Source: Aphanothece hegewaldii CCALA 016 (GTDB taxonomy: Bacteria > Cyanobacteriota > Cyanobacteriia > Cyanobacteriales > Microcystaceae). From it: 64,000 bases of DNA. The translations under genes and the position numbers were made by a program. Where the stretch lies: NCBI RefSeq assembly GCF_003007785.1, contig NZ_PXOH01000002.1:239021-303020 (forward strand), written 5' to 3'. The notes below the pieces were generated by a model. The model was not told the DNA's origin, searched no databases, and was given only the letters and a program-made list of their open reading frames with translations. This document shows, piece after piece, positions 36,138-44,593 of the stretch. How positions within the stretch are numbered: the stretch's first letter is position 1; each line of letters starts with the position of its first letter.

Positions 36138-36351
36138 TTAAAGTTGGGTTTGGCAACCAAACCCCTACACAACTTATGCTGAAATTAAATGCTCAAAATA
36201 AGGACTTAAATTAGCTTGCTCATCTATTAGTGAGAAATTAATTAAAGTTGGGTTTGGACTCCCTACTCCTACACAACTTATACAGTAGTAAACTGTTTCA
36301 TTGCTGAAATTAAATGCTCAAAATAAGGACTTAAATTAACTTGCTCATCTT
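36122..36351. repeat. partial tandem duplication of two convergent gene tails
   Basis: A 33-base block at 36122-36154 (end of the DUF2993 gene and trailer) recurs exactly at 36226-36258. CCTACACAACTTAT recurs at 36165 and 36269, the same 104-base offset. A 49-base block at 36178-36226 recurs at 36303-36351 with one mismatch; the second copy is the 3' end of the phycobilisome-type gene. The first copy is therefore a dead fragment of that gene, and the two units differ by 21 bases covering the true stop codon. GGGTTTGG-CAA-CCAAACCC at 36147-36165 forms a hairpin in the first copy. Confidence 0.85.
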
Positions 36352-36856
36352 CAGTAAATTCCTGCAAACCGAACACTTTTAAATTTGACAAACCTAAAAC
36401 CATTGCCTCAAGAGGGACACGCAATTCTTCATAAAGTAATTGCATATTATTTAACCCTTCCTGACTGGTATATTCTATTTTACTGGCAGCAATTCCATAA
36501 GTTATACATCTCAAGAAATGCCAGTAATCTCGCCAACAAGCCTCAGCCCTAGCAGGAGGATATAAATCGCCCCCAGGTTCAGTAATATTGGGAAATGTTT
36601 CTAAGACTTTTTGTCGTGCTTTAGCAATAATTTCAGGGGCTTTATCCCGTAATAATTGAGCTTTGGCTAAACCCGTTGCCGTTTCAGGAGAAAGCATTTT
36701 AATGTGTTCGCTATCAGAATCACTTAAATAAATTCCTTGATCATCGGCTTTTTGAAAGATTGAAATAACTTCATCAGAATAAGAGTCTTTCCAGTGAGAA
36801 AAACTAACAATTCTAGACTTAACGATTAATTCTTTTGCTCTTTCGCTTAATTGCAT
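36278..36856 (-). CDS. orphan phycobilisome-fold protein with a conserved bilin-site cysteine
   Basis: A 192-residue protein of the phycobiliprotein globin-like fold, distinct from the main allophycocyanin and phycocyanin subunits. The region PPARAEACWRDYWHFLRCIT aligns with the alpha-84 chromophore site of phycobiliproteins (C-x-R-D): Cys107, Arg109 and Asp110 are all kept, so it may bind a bilin. The helical N-terminus SERAKELIVKSRIVSFSHWK and EPLEAMVLGLSNLK-like helix H also fit. It is a lone gene, not in an apc/cpc operon, and is divergent from a HEAT-repeat gene 233 bases away. Such orphan members may be regulatory or stress-related; this is inference. Confidence 0.78.
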   Translation of the reverse strand: MQLSERAKELIVKSRIVSFSHWKDSYSDEVISIFQKADDQGIYLSDSDSEHIKMLSPETATGLAKAQLLRDKAPEIIAKARQKVLETFPNITEPGGDLYPPARAEACWRDYWHFLRCITYGIAASKIEYTSQEGLNNMQLLYEELRVPLEAMVLGLSNLKVFGLQEFTEDEQVNLSPYFEHLISAMKQFTTV

Positions 36857-37088
36857 AAATTTTCTGAGATTGGTTTAATTAAATGAATTGAGTATTTAGA
36901 TTGATTCGACTCATAAAGAATCATTCGGTAATCTCTTCTTGTATTTTCTCAGATTTAGCTACCAATATCAGTTAATAAGACCCGAAGCACTGAAATAAAA
37001 TACGGTTATAACCCCTCTTTTATCTTCCCAAAACACGTTAGTGTAAGTAAAGTAAAGATTAAAGAGTGTATAAGCCAATACTCCCCTT

Positions 37089-37745
37089 ATGGACATCAAT
37101 CAAATCGAAGCATATTTATCTGATACTGACTCACAACAGCGTCTTAAAGCCATTGTCGAATTGAGAAATTATGAACCCGATGTCGCTGTACCCCTACTTT
37201 TGACAAAAATACAAGATCAAGAATTTTTAGTCCGTTCCTTTGTCGCAATGGGTTTAGGGCGAAAACGTACCGCAGAATCTTTCGCCGCTTTATTAGAAAT
37301 GATGAAGTTTGATCGAGATCCTAATGTTCGCGCTGAAGCATCTAACTCATTATCTCTGTTTGGTGATGTATCTGCCCCTCATTTGCGATCGCTGTTCGTC
37401 CAAGATGATCACTGGTTAGTCCGTCGTAGTATTCTCGCAGCAATGACCGAATTAAACTCACCAGAGGAAATTTATGAGACTTGTGCTTATGGTTTAACTG
37501 CCGATGACGAAACCGTACAAACTTCATCTATTGATGTTTTAGGATTATTAGCCAATACAGCGAAACAAAACGAAGCCCTAAAACTACTTCTATCAATGGT
37601 AACAAATCCATCATGGCGCATTCGTTTTCGTACCGCCAAAGCATTAGCTAAATTCTCTGTTCCTGAAGCACTCGACGCATTAAACTATCTTAGACAAGAT
37701 GAAGATCATCGAGTCGTTGGCGCAGTTTTGGAAAGCTTACTCTAA
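37089..37745 (+). CDS. HEAT-repeat protein (PBS-lyase-type repeats)
   Basis: A 218-residue all-helical protein built of about six HEAT-like repeats of roughly 31 residues: SQQRLKAIVELRNYEPDVAV, EFLVRSFVAMGLGRKRTAES, PNVRAEASNSLSLFGDVSAP, HWLVRRSILAAMTELNSPEE, ETVQTSSIDVLGLLANTA and SWRIRFRTAKALAKFSVPEA. This is the repeat type found in phycobilin lyases such as CpcE/CpcF and in NblB, but also in many scaffold proteins. It is divergent from the orphan phycobilisome-type gene, so a link to bilin proteins is possible but unproven. Confidence 0.78.
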   Translation: MDINQIEAYLSDTDSQQRLKAIVELRNYEPDVAVPLLLTKIQDQEFLVRSFVAMGLGRKRTAESFAALLEMMKFDRDPNVRAEASNSLSLFGDVSAPHLRSLFVQDDHWLVRRSILAAMTELNSPEEIYETCAYGLTADDETVQTSSIDVLGLLANTAKQNEALKLLLSMVTNPSWRIRFRTAKALAKFSVPEALDALNYLRQDEDHRVVGAVLESLL

Positions 37746-37757
37746 TAAAATAATAAT

Positions 37758-37833
37758 TTGTAGGGGTAAGGATTCTCAACCGCCGAAGCGCGCGATCGCC
37801 TCTTGAAAGGCGGTGCATTCCCCACCCCTACAA
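37758..37833. repeat. 76-base palindromic element
   Basis: TTGTAGGGGT (37758) and ACCCCTACAA (37824) are perfect 10-bp terminal inverted arms. Inside, ACCGCC (37779) pairs with GGCGGT (37809), and a HIP1 octamer lies near the loop. It sits between the convergent HEAT and rne genes, so it can act as a bidirectional terminator; the form is that of a small MITE-like repeat. Confidence 0.6.
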
Positions 37834-37861
37834 TGTGTAGCCGACATTCAAAAATTTAAGC

Positions 37862-39838
37862 TTACGCTTCTTTAGCCGAAGAACGACGACGACGACGACG
37901 AATTACTGGCCCCGATTCTTCAGAATCGATATTGTCTTCATTTTCCTCACCAAGCAATTCTAAAGGTTCGGGTTTATCCTGATTAAGATCTTTATTTTCA
38001 ACAATAGGCGGAGTTTCTACTATACTTGGTGGCGGTGGTTCAACTGTTACTACTTCCTTATCGCTACTTTCACCAGGAAGTTTAACAGAAACAACCACAG
38101 ACTTAGGCTCTTTAAATTCCCGATTTACTAAAACAAGAGGCGAAATTCCCATCCGAGAATAAACATCCTGTTCTAAAGGAGTCATTTCGACTGAAACTCT
38201 TTCGACTGGAACTTCTTCGCGGCGCGTTTGTCTAATGGTGCGATCTCTTCTATCTCTCTCGCCTCGCTCATTTCGCTCTCTATCTCGTTCTTCAATTCTC
38301 GGCGGCTCATATTCGGGTACTGGCTCTGAGTTCGTCGGATTAACATAGGGTTTATTTCCGACTTCATCTTTAAATAATAAGTCAGCACGACGACGACGAC
38401 GACGACGGTTATTATTATTTCCTTGGTCTTGATACGTCGGGTGATAGAGTAGCTCTAATTGAGGGCTAGTCTCTTCGGTTTCAAATTCTGAGAAATTATC
38501 AAAGTATGCGGGTTCTGGATCTGATGAAGGTCTGTCGATGACTCTAGTAGATGCGACTGATGGCGGGGCAACCGCAGGAATCTCTAAGGCGATGAGTTCA
38601 GTTTCTCCAGGAAGATGAGCTAAATGCCCTAATCCGCCACAATGAGGGCAAATTTGACCAAAAAGTTCATAAATATTTTTTCCTTGGCGTTTACGAGTGA
38701 GTTCAACTAATCCGAGTTCTGAAAGTTGAGCAATTTGGGGTCTAGCTTTATCGGCTTTGAGTTCGCGGTTAAAGTGTTCGAGTAGTTTGAGTTGATCTCG
38801 TCTTGCGTCCATATCAATGAAATCAACCACTATAACCCCGCCAATATTCCGCAAACGTAGCTGTCGCGCAATTTCGGTAGCCGCTTCACTATTGGTCCAA
38901 AGAACAGTTTCACGAGCGGTCGCCGAACGAGTAAAAGAACCAGAGTTGACATCGATGACAGTTAATGCTTCTGTCGGTTCGATGATAATATAACCACCCG
39001 ATGGTAAATCGACTCTAGGTTTTAGGGCTTCTCGAATCGCTGCATTTACTCGGAAGTAATCTAAAATGGACTGTGTTTCCCGATGATGATCAATGTAAAC
39101 CCCTTCGGGTGCGCGTCCACCGCCCCAGTTAATCAGTTGTTGTTTAACACGTTTCACGGCAGCAGGCGTATCGACGACAATTCGATTCACCTCTGAGGTA
39201 TACATATCCCTTAAGACGCGCTGAATAAAGTCGTCATCTCGATTGAGTAAAGCAGGGGGACGGCTACTCACAGCTTGCTGTTGAATGGTTTCCCATTGTT
39301 TGAGGAGAGATTCTAAATCCTCCATGATGGCTTCTTCGGCTTTGCCTTCTGCTTCTGTCCGTACTAATAAGCCCATACCCGCCGGTTTGACTAAAATCGC
39401 CAAAGCCCTTAACCGATTTCGTTCATCATCACTTTTGATGCGTCTAGACAAGTTTACACCACGTCCATAGGGCATCAAAACTAAATAACGTCCAGGTAAA
39501 GTAATATTTCCAGTTAGACGCGGGCCTTTATTGCCTGTCGGTTCTTTCATGACTTGTACAAGAACTTTTTGTTGTGGGGCTAAAAGTTCTGTAATGGCAC
39601 CGGATGTCTTTTTCAGACGTAATGGACCTAAATCAGTTACATGAATAAAACCGTTTCTTTCTGCATCCCCAATGTTGACAAAAGCAGCATCAATTCCAGG
39701 GATAACGTTTTCTACTAATCCTAAATAAGAATCACCAACCTGTTGATTACCTGTGGCCACAACTAATTCTTGTATTTGATCTTCCCAGAAAACTGCTGCA
39801 AGATGATGCTGTTCGGCAATAATAATTTGTTTTGGCAT
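37862..39838 (-). CDS. rne: ribonuclease E/G
   Basis: Endoribonuclease that starts mRNA decay and matures rRNA and tRNA. It has an N-terminal S1-type domain (GDSYLGLVENVIPGIDAAFV), the catalytic DNase-I-like part with magnesium aspartates in TVIDVNSGSFTRSATARETV and VIVVDFIDMDARRDQLKLLE, and the zinc-link motif ICPHCGGLGH. The 658-residue protein then has a long charged, disordered tail with a RRRRRR block and ends RRRRRRSSAKEA, matching the cyanobacterial arginine-rich C-terminal motif reported to bind PNPase. It converges on the HEAT gene across a palindromic element. The long structured leader upstream may serve autoregulation. Confidence 0.96.
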   Translation of the reverse strand: MPKQIIIAEQHHLAAVFWEDQIQELVVATGNQQVGDSYLGLVENVIPGIDAAFVNIGDAERNGFIHVTDLGPLRLKKTSGAITELLAPQQKVLVQVMKEPTGNKGPRLTGNITLPGRYLVLMPYGRGVNLSRRIKSDDERNRLRALAILVKPAGMGLLVRTEAEGKAEEAIMEDLESLLKQWETIQQQAVSSRPPALLNRDDDFIQRVLRDMYTSEVNRIVVDTPAAVKRVKQQLINWGGGRAPEGVYIDHHRETQSILDYFRVNAAIREALKPRVDLPSGGYIIIEPTEALTVIDVNSGSFTRSATARETVLWTNSEAATEIARQLRLRNIGGVIVVDFIDMDARRDQLKLLEHFNRELKADKARPQIAQLSELGLVELTRKRQGKNIYELFGQICPHCGGLGHLAHLPGETELIALEIPAVAPPSVASTRVIDRPSSDPEPAYFDNFSEFETEETSPQLELLYHPTYQDQGNNNNRRRRRRRADLLFKDEVGNKPYVNPTNSEPVPEYEPPRIEERDRERNERGERDRRDRTIRQTRREEVPVERVSVEMTPLEQDVYSRMGISPLVLVNREFKEPKSVVVSVKLPGESSDKEVVTVEPPPPSIVETPPIVENKDLNQDKPEPLELLGEENEDNIDSEESGPVIRRRRRRSSAKEA

Positions 39839-40420
39839 TTAATTTCCTCGATTCTTTTTATAGCAAATAGGGACAGCCCACATCGGCTGTTCATTCCACT
39901 AATATGATTTGAATCACTTAAATAAAGTGATTAGTACACCTGATGAGCAGTAAACTAAATTCTACCCATCTTTTTTGTAGTTCTGAGCAACAGGACTGTT
40001 TAATAAAAACAGTTTTTTTCTCCGATTTAAAACCAGGATTCTGCTTTCTTTTTGAACTCGGAATGTCCAATGCGAGAAAATCATCATCCTTCGCTTTCGT
40101 TCGTCGTGATCTCTCCTTGATAAAACTGACTGAATGCAAGTTTTGAAATGATTGCTTAAATCTAAAAAAAGTCAAAAAATACAAAATAAACAAAATTTCA
40201 GATTGCATTCAATTGTCCTTTGACTGATCTTGCTTCTATAAGGAAGAATCTTCTATGGCTTGAGAACGTTTAAATAGCGCTCTTTAAGAGTGTTGGCTAA
40301 TCTTGCCTCTGGAGCCACCGTAACACAAGGATGGTGCTATTTTCTAAAAAGATTTTAACTAGAATATAACCTGAAAGAGCCACAATTGACAAGAGAAAAT
40401 CCCTCAAGATCTATCAATAC
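39839..40420. other. 582-base leader/intergenic region upstream of rne
   Basis: No convincing gene; frames on both strands lack coding character. On the rne strand it should be the promoter and a long 5' leader. Hairpins seen: ACAGCC/GGCTGT at 39873-39890, a perfect 8-bp AATCACTT/AAGTGATT at 39912-39932, and CTGTTT/AAACAG at 39996-40012 followed by seven T (plus strand). RNase E leaders in other bacteria are autoregulated by cleavage at A/U-rich structured sites, so this is a candidate. The distal part serves the end of the cysteine desulfurase gene. Confidence 0.5.
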
Positions 40421-41581
40421 TTATAATGTTGCTCCTCTAAGAGATTGAATTGTAGCGATCGCACTTGACGCGACCTGCTCAATTTCCGAGAGCGTATTAA
40501 AGCGACCGATCCCAAATCTTAAAGAAGCATAAGCTAAGGCTTCTGGATGACCCAAAGCGGTTAAGACATGAGAAGGGGTGTTAGAAGTGGATGAACACGC
40601 GGAACCCGAAGATACTGCGACCACTGATTGTAATCCTAATAATAATGCTGAACCGTTGACACCAGCCACACTCACATTAAGATTACCCTGTATTCGCTTT
40701 TCTCGATGTCCATTCAAGTATATACCTTCTAGCTGACTTAATTTGTTCCACAGTGTCTCTTGAAGTAGACGCAGATGTTTTGTTTCATCAAGCATTTGTG
40801 CTAGTCCAATTTCAATCGCTTTAGCAAAACCGACAATACTAGGGGTTACCAGTGTTCCCGATCGCAGTCCTTTTTCTTGTCCTCCCCCTTGGATCTGAGC
40901 CGCTAAACGCACTCTCTTGTTACGACGACGCACATAAAGCGCACCAATTCCCTTCGGACCATAAACTTTATGTGCCGTTAAAGAAACAAGATCTAAGTTC
41001 ATTTGTTCTACATCAAGGGGAATTTTCCCGATCGCCTGTGCTGCGTCAGTGTGAAACAAAACTTCATGTTGGCGACAAATTGCCCCAATCTTTTCTAGTG
41101 GTTGAATCACGCCAATTTCGTTATTAGCCGCCATTACAGAGACTAAAATTGTATCAGGTCGAATTGTCTTTTCGAGTTGTTCAAGATCGAGCAAACCATC
41201 GGCTTGTACAGGCAAATATGTAATTTCAAAACCAAGACTTTGAAGATACTGACAAGGATCTAAAACGGCTCGGTGTTCAGTTTGAACGGTAATTATATGT
41301 CTGCCCTTAGTAAAATAAGCTTCCGCAATACCTTTGATCGCTAAATTATTTGCTTCTGTCGCACCACTGGTAAAGATAATTTCTTCTGGACTACAGTGAA
41401 TTGCTGTCGCTAAAATTTCTCTAGCTTTCTTAACTGCGGCTTCAGCTTCCCACCCATACAGATGAGTAATACTAGAAGAATTCCCGAAATATTCTGTAAA
41501 GTAGGGCATCATTGCCTCTAACACCCGTTGATCCATTGGGGTCGTGGCATGACAGTCAAGATAAATAGGTCGAACTGACAT
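40421..41581 (-). CDS. cysteine desulfurase (IscS/NifS family)
   Basis: Pyridoxal-phosphate enzyme that takes sulfur from cysteine for iron-sulfur clusters and thio-cofactors. The N-terminus IYLDCHATTPMDQRVLEAMM, the TEHRAVLDPCQYLQSLGF block and the PLP-lysine motif DLVSLTAHKVYGPKGIGALY are typical, and the mobile catalytic-cysteine loop is SSGSACSSTSNTPSHVL. It has 386 residues, a class I (NifS/IscS-like) enzyme. No isc or suf genes are adjacent. A consensus CRP-type site lies eight bases upstream of the start codon, so it may be under cAMP-receptor control. Confidence 0.94.
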   Translation of the reverse strand: MSVRPIYLDCHATTPMDQRVLEAMMPYFTEYFGNSSSITHLYGWEAEAAVKKAREILATAIHCSPEEIIFTSGATEANNLAIKGIAEAYFTKGRHIITVQTEHRAVLDPCQYLQSLGFEITYLPVQADGLLDLEQLEKTIRPDTILVSVMAANNEIGVIQPLEKIGAICRQHEVLFHTDAAQAIGKIPLDVEQMNLDLVSLTAHKVYGPKGIGALYVRRRNKRVRLAAQIQGGGQEKGLRSGTLVTPSIVGFAKAIEIGLAQMLDETKHLRLLQETLWNKLSQLEGIYLNGHREKRIQGNLNVSVAGVNGSALLLGLQSVVAVSSGSACSSTSNTPSHVLTALGHPEALAYASLRFGIGRFNTLSEIEQVASSAIATIQSLRGATL

Positions 41582-41588
41582 AAATTAC

Positions 41589-41604
41589 TGTGATCAAGAT
41601 CACA
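41589..41604. promoter_or_regulatory. consensus CRP-type binding site at the cysteine desulfurase start
   Basis: TGTGATCAAGATCACA matches the TGTGA-N6-TCACA consensus of CRP-family regulators exactly, as a 7-bp inverted repeat with a 2-base centre. It ends eight bases upstream of the ATG at 41581, a position that would block initiation or early elongation. Cyanobacterial cAMP receptor proteins use a similar consensus. The remainder of 41605-41901 has no other recognisable feature. Confidence 0.5.
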
Positions 41605-41901
41605 ACTGATCTGTGATAACTACTATTGCTAATCAGACAAGGATAGAGAACACTAAATACTATAAACTCAGTATCTATGAGTTTCTTCTCTCCCAGATAG
41701 ATTGCTCTCATCAGTAAGATAGAGTTTGTCCCAATGCAGCGCTCCAACAAAACGCTTTGTAAGAGTGTTAGTGCAGTGCAAGTCAAACATCTTCTATCAA
41801 TCTCGTAAGTCTTGTAACCTCTTTCAAGGGGTCTAGTCTTGAGCGGAATGTGAGAGCAGTTATTTCCTTCTTCTTTCTATTCTAATCGTTGAAGGTATGT
41901 T

Positions 41902-42093
41902 ATGACTCAAAAATTAAAAGCCATTTATCGAGATGGTACTTTTATTCCTCAAAAAACGTGTCATTTACCTAATAATGCAGAGGTTGAGTTGACGGTGAAA
42001 CATTATCAAAATTTTAATTTAGATATTATCGATCCTGAAGCGAGAAAAGAAATTATGAAATCTCTTCTGCTCCGGATGCGTCGAAATAATTAA
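41902..42093 (+). CDS. AF2212-like antitoxin-type small protein, unpaired
   Basis: A 63-residue protein beginning TQKLKAIYRDGTFIPQKTC and LPNNAEVELTVKHYQ, the pattern of the DUF104/AF2212-like family. Members usually precede a PIN-domain toxin as a VapB-type antitoxin. Here no toxin frame follows: the next 104 bases are non-coding, and then a convergent glycosyltransferase gene ends. It may be an orphan antitoxin or the remnant of a lost module. The C-terminus ends in a basic helix (MKSLLLRMRRNN). Confidence 0.65.
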   Translation: MTQKLKAIYRDGTFIPQKTCHLPNNAEVELTVKHYQNFNLDIIDPEARKEIMKSLLLRMRRNN

Positions 42094-42197
42094 ATTTCTG
42101 CAATCATTCGTCATTTTCCCTCAGTTCTGTGTCAATGCCCTCGTTTGTTTGATTTTAGTTCCATTTCTTTTTCCTTGGAGTAAGCAAGCTAATTTTT

Positions 42198-43127
42198 TCA
42201 GGATTTGGTTAACCAATTTCTACTGATTATCTGTGACTTTTTTTTGTGTTGAAAATTTGTCCAAAAAAAACCAGAAATATTAGCAACTTGTGAAAGAAAA
42301 AGGAGAAAAGCAAGAGGAATTTTAGGAAGAGGGGCAGAAATCTTAAAGGGATAGAGTAATAAATCGAGATAAAAGCTAAATGGTTCAACTTTAACCTTTT
42401 GTTGATTGCGCTGCGAACGGACTTGATGAAAGTAAAATGCACCACAACCATAATTAAAATGTTGTCGCCAAAATTTTGACAAAGTTAAATGATGAGAATG
42501 ATTAATAATTGCTTTGGGTAAATATTGCATTGGATAGTTATGAAATAACCAGCGATCGCAAAATTCTCGATCTTCTCCTGCTGCTAGAGGAAAATTAGTA
42601 TCAAACCCCCCAACTGTTTGAAAAAGTTCTTTAGATAAAGCAAAGTTATTCGATGTAAAAAAACAAGCTTGCTGAGAATCTGTATTATAATAATCATAAA
42701 GATAATCGACTAAAAGTTGACTGGCTTCTGAATATAAATTTTTTGAAAGATAGTTAATTGTATGACCCCCTAATAAAGCCGTAGAATTTTTTTCAAAACC
42801 TTGGGAAAATATTTTTAACCAGTTACTATCGACTTGACAATCATCATCTGTAAAAACTAAAAATTCTCCTTGTGCTTGACTCGCTCCTTTATTTCGTGCC
42901 GATGCCGGGCCAGCATTATTTTGTCTAATTAGTTTAATTTGTAACTTTTCTTTAAAATTATTAACGATCGGATCGAGTGGTTCAACACTTCCATCATCGA
43001 CAATAATCACTTCAAACTGTTTGTATGAAAAATCTAAAAAAGTCAAAGATTCAAGACAAGTTTTTAATCGTTCAGGACGATTATAAGTAGGAATAATAAT
43101 AGAAAATAATAAGTTTTTTTCATTCAT
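42198..43127 (-). CDS. glycosyltransferase family 2
   Basis: Inverting glycosyltransferase with a GT-A fold. The N-terminus SIIIPTYNRPERLKTCLESL, the EVIIVDDGSVEPLD strand, the NNAGPASARNKGASQAQGEF loop and LVFTDDDCQVDSNW with the DxD-type metal site are standard. GGFDTNFPLAAGEDREFCDR is the acceptor-side ED motif. A C-terminal hydrophobic segment (about 260-285) suggests membrane association. It is the last gene of the minus-strand polysaccharide cluster and starts two bases after the flippase stop. The sugar donor is unknown. Confidence 0.92.
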   Translation of the reverse strand: MNEKNLLFSIIIPTYNRPERLKTCLESLTFLDFSYKQFEVIIVDDGSVEPLDPIVNNFKEKLQIKLIRQNNAGPASARNKGASQAQGEFLVFTDDDCQVDSNWLKIFSQGFEKNSTALLGGHTINYLSKNLYSEASQLLVDYLYDYYNTDSQQACFFTSNNFALSKELFQTVGGFDTNFPLAAGEDREFCDRWLFHNYPMQYLPKAIINHSHHLTLSKFWRQHFNYGCGAFYFHQVRSQRNQQKVKVEPFSFYLDLLLYPFKISAPLPKIPLAFLLFLSQVANISGFFWTNFQHKKKSQIISRNWLTKS

Positions 43128-43129
43128 AA

Positions 43130-44593
43130 TTAAGTCTCAATTTTTTTACGTGAAGTGGCTATTTTAACAATTTCAATGATTTTTTGTATGATGTCTGGTG
43201 CAATTAAATAAATGGCTAACCCATAAACAACCGCACCAAATAAAGAACCAAATATAAGAATAAACACTGGAGAAAATAACCAATAGTTGAATAAAATTTT
43301 TAGAGAATAAATGACTAAAATCATAATAACAGAACCGACAAAAGAAGGAATAAACTGACGTAAATACTCACCCCAAGTAATCTTTAATAATTTACTAATT
43401 GCCCATTGTCCAACAGGAAAAGCGAGATAAAGACGAATGACATAAGCCCAAGTTACTGCTACAATACCAAATGGATAAGCAATTAAAAAACCAATTAAAT
43501 TAAAAAACATTTTCAAAAGTCCTAACTGAAACCACCAAGAAGGTTTATTCATAGCCACAAAAACCGAAGCTGTAAAATAAGTAACTGAGCGCAAAAGTCC
43601 CATCAAAGATAGAATGGAAATTAAAGGAATAGCTGATAACCATTGTTGACCAAAAAAAACAATAATTATCTCAGGAGCAAATACAGCAATTCCTGAAAAA
43701 GTGGGAAAAGCAATTAAGCTTGTAAATTGCGTCGCTTGAGAGAAAGCTCTACACAGTCTTTCAGGCTCATTTTGCAGCCGAGAAAATGCTGGTAAAGCGA
43801 TATCTTGACTCGTTTTAACAACAACTTGAGTAACAATAGAAAAAATCCGTGAGGCGAGGCTATAATAACCCAAAGCAACCGCGCCCAGAATATATCCAAT
43901 TAAAAAATCATTAGCTTTATCATTAAAAAAACTAACAATTTTAAACCCAAAAATATGAATACCAAAATTAGATAAATCTTGATAACACTCTCTAGAAAAA
44001 TACCATCTAGGTCGCCAGTCACTCACCTTCCATAAGACAATTGTTCCCACCGTAGCTTGTACAATTTGCTGTGTTACCAAACTCCAAACACCATAGCCTC
44101 TCAAAGCCATTACAACCCCAATAAAACCCCCGATTATAGTCCCAAAAAGCAAACGAGTAGCAATCACTTTAAAAGCAAATTTTCGTTCTAAGAGTGCTTG
44201 TTGAACTTGGGATAAGGAAAAAATAAAACATAGCAATGAGAGCCATTGAACCACTAAAGTAAGTTGGGGTTGATGGAAAAAATCAGCAAATAAAGGGGCT
44301 GTCATCACTCCAAAAAGAGTCATCAAAACACCAATAACCAAAGTTGTCCAAAAAGCAGTATCTAAATAATCTTGATCTAATTCTTGTCTTTGGATAAGAG
44401 ATTGAGTAAAACCTTGTTCTAAAAAAATTTGTAAAACAGCTAAAAAAACATTAGCCATCGCCACTAAACCAAAATCTTTGGGTGTTAATAAACGAGCCAG
44501 AACAGCAAAAATAATCAGAGACAGAATTTGATTTCCTAAACCTTGAGCCGCCGACCAGAATACACTATTAATAACCTTCTGTTTAAAGCTCAT
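43130..44593 (-). CDS. polysaccharide flippase, MOP superfamily (Wzx-like)
   Basis: Integral membrane lipid-linked-oligosaccharide flippase of 487 residues with about 12-14 membrane segments. The N-terminal SFKQKVINSVFWSAAQGLGN and FAVLARLLTPKDFGLVAMAN are the polysaccharide-transporter signature, with QGFTQSLIQRQELDQDYLDT following, as in the WzxC/TuaB group. Its start overlaps the upstream HD-like gene by four bases (ATGA type), implying coupled translation. It would export the glycan unit assembled by the surrounding glycosyltransferases for later polymerisation. No polymerase (Wzy) is visible in the window. Confidence 0.93.
   Translation of the reverse strand: MSFKQKVINSVFWSAAQGLGNQILSLIIFAVLARLLTPKDFGLVAMANVFLAVLQIFLEQGFTQSLIQRQELDQDYLDTAFWTTLVIGVLMTLFGVMTAPLFADFFHQPQLTLVVQWLSLLCFIFSLSQVQQALLERKFAFKVIATRLLFGTIIGGFIGVVMALRGYGVWSLVTQQIVQATVGTIVLWKVSDWRPRWYFSRECYQDLSNFGIHIFGFKIVSFFNDKANDFLIGYILGAVALGYYSLASRIFSIVTQVVVKTSQDIALPAFSRLQNEPERLCRAFSQATQFTSLIAFPTFSGIAVFAPEIIIVFFGQQWLSAIPLISILSLMGLLRSVTYFTASVFVAMNKPSWWFQLGLLKMFFNLIGFLIAYPFGIVAVTWAYVIRLYLAFPVGQWAISKLLKITWGEYLRQFIPSFVGSVIMILVIYSLKILFNYWLFSPVFILIFGSLFGAVVYGLAIYLIAPDIIQKIIEIVKIATSRKKIET

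Noticed and set aside
39996..40019. CTGTTT hairpin followed by seven T on the plus strand
   Set aside because: It has the form of a terminator, but no plus-strand gene ends nearby, so I list it only as part of the rne leader.
39918..40208. A 96-codon minus-strand frame upstream of rne
   Set aside because: The composition is that of an AT-rich leader with hairpins, and no family is recognised; better explained as rne 5' untranslated region.
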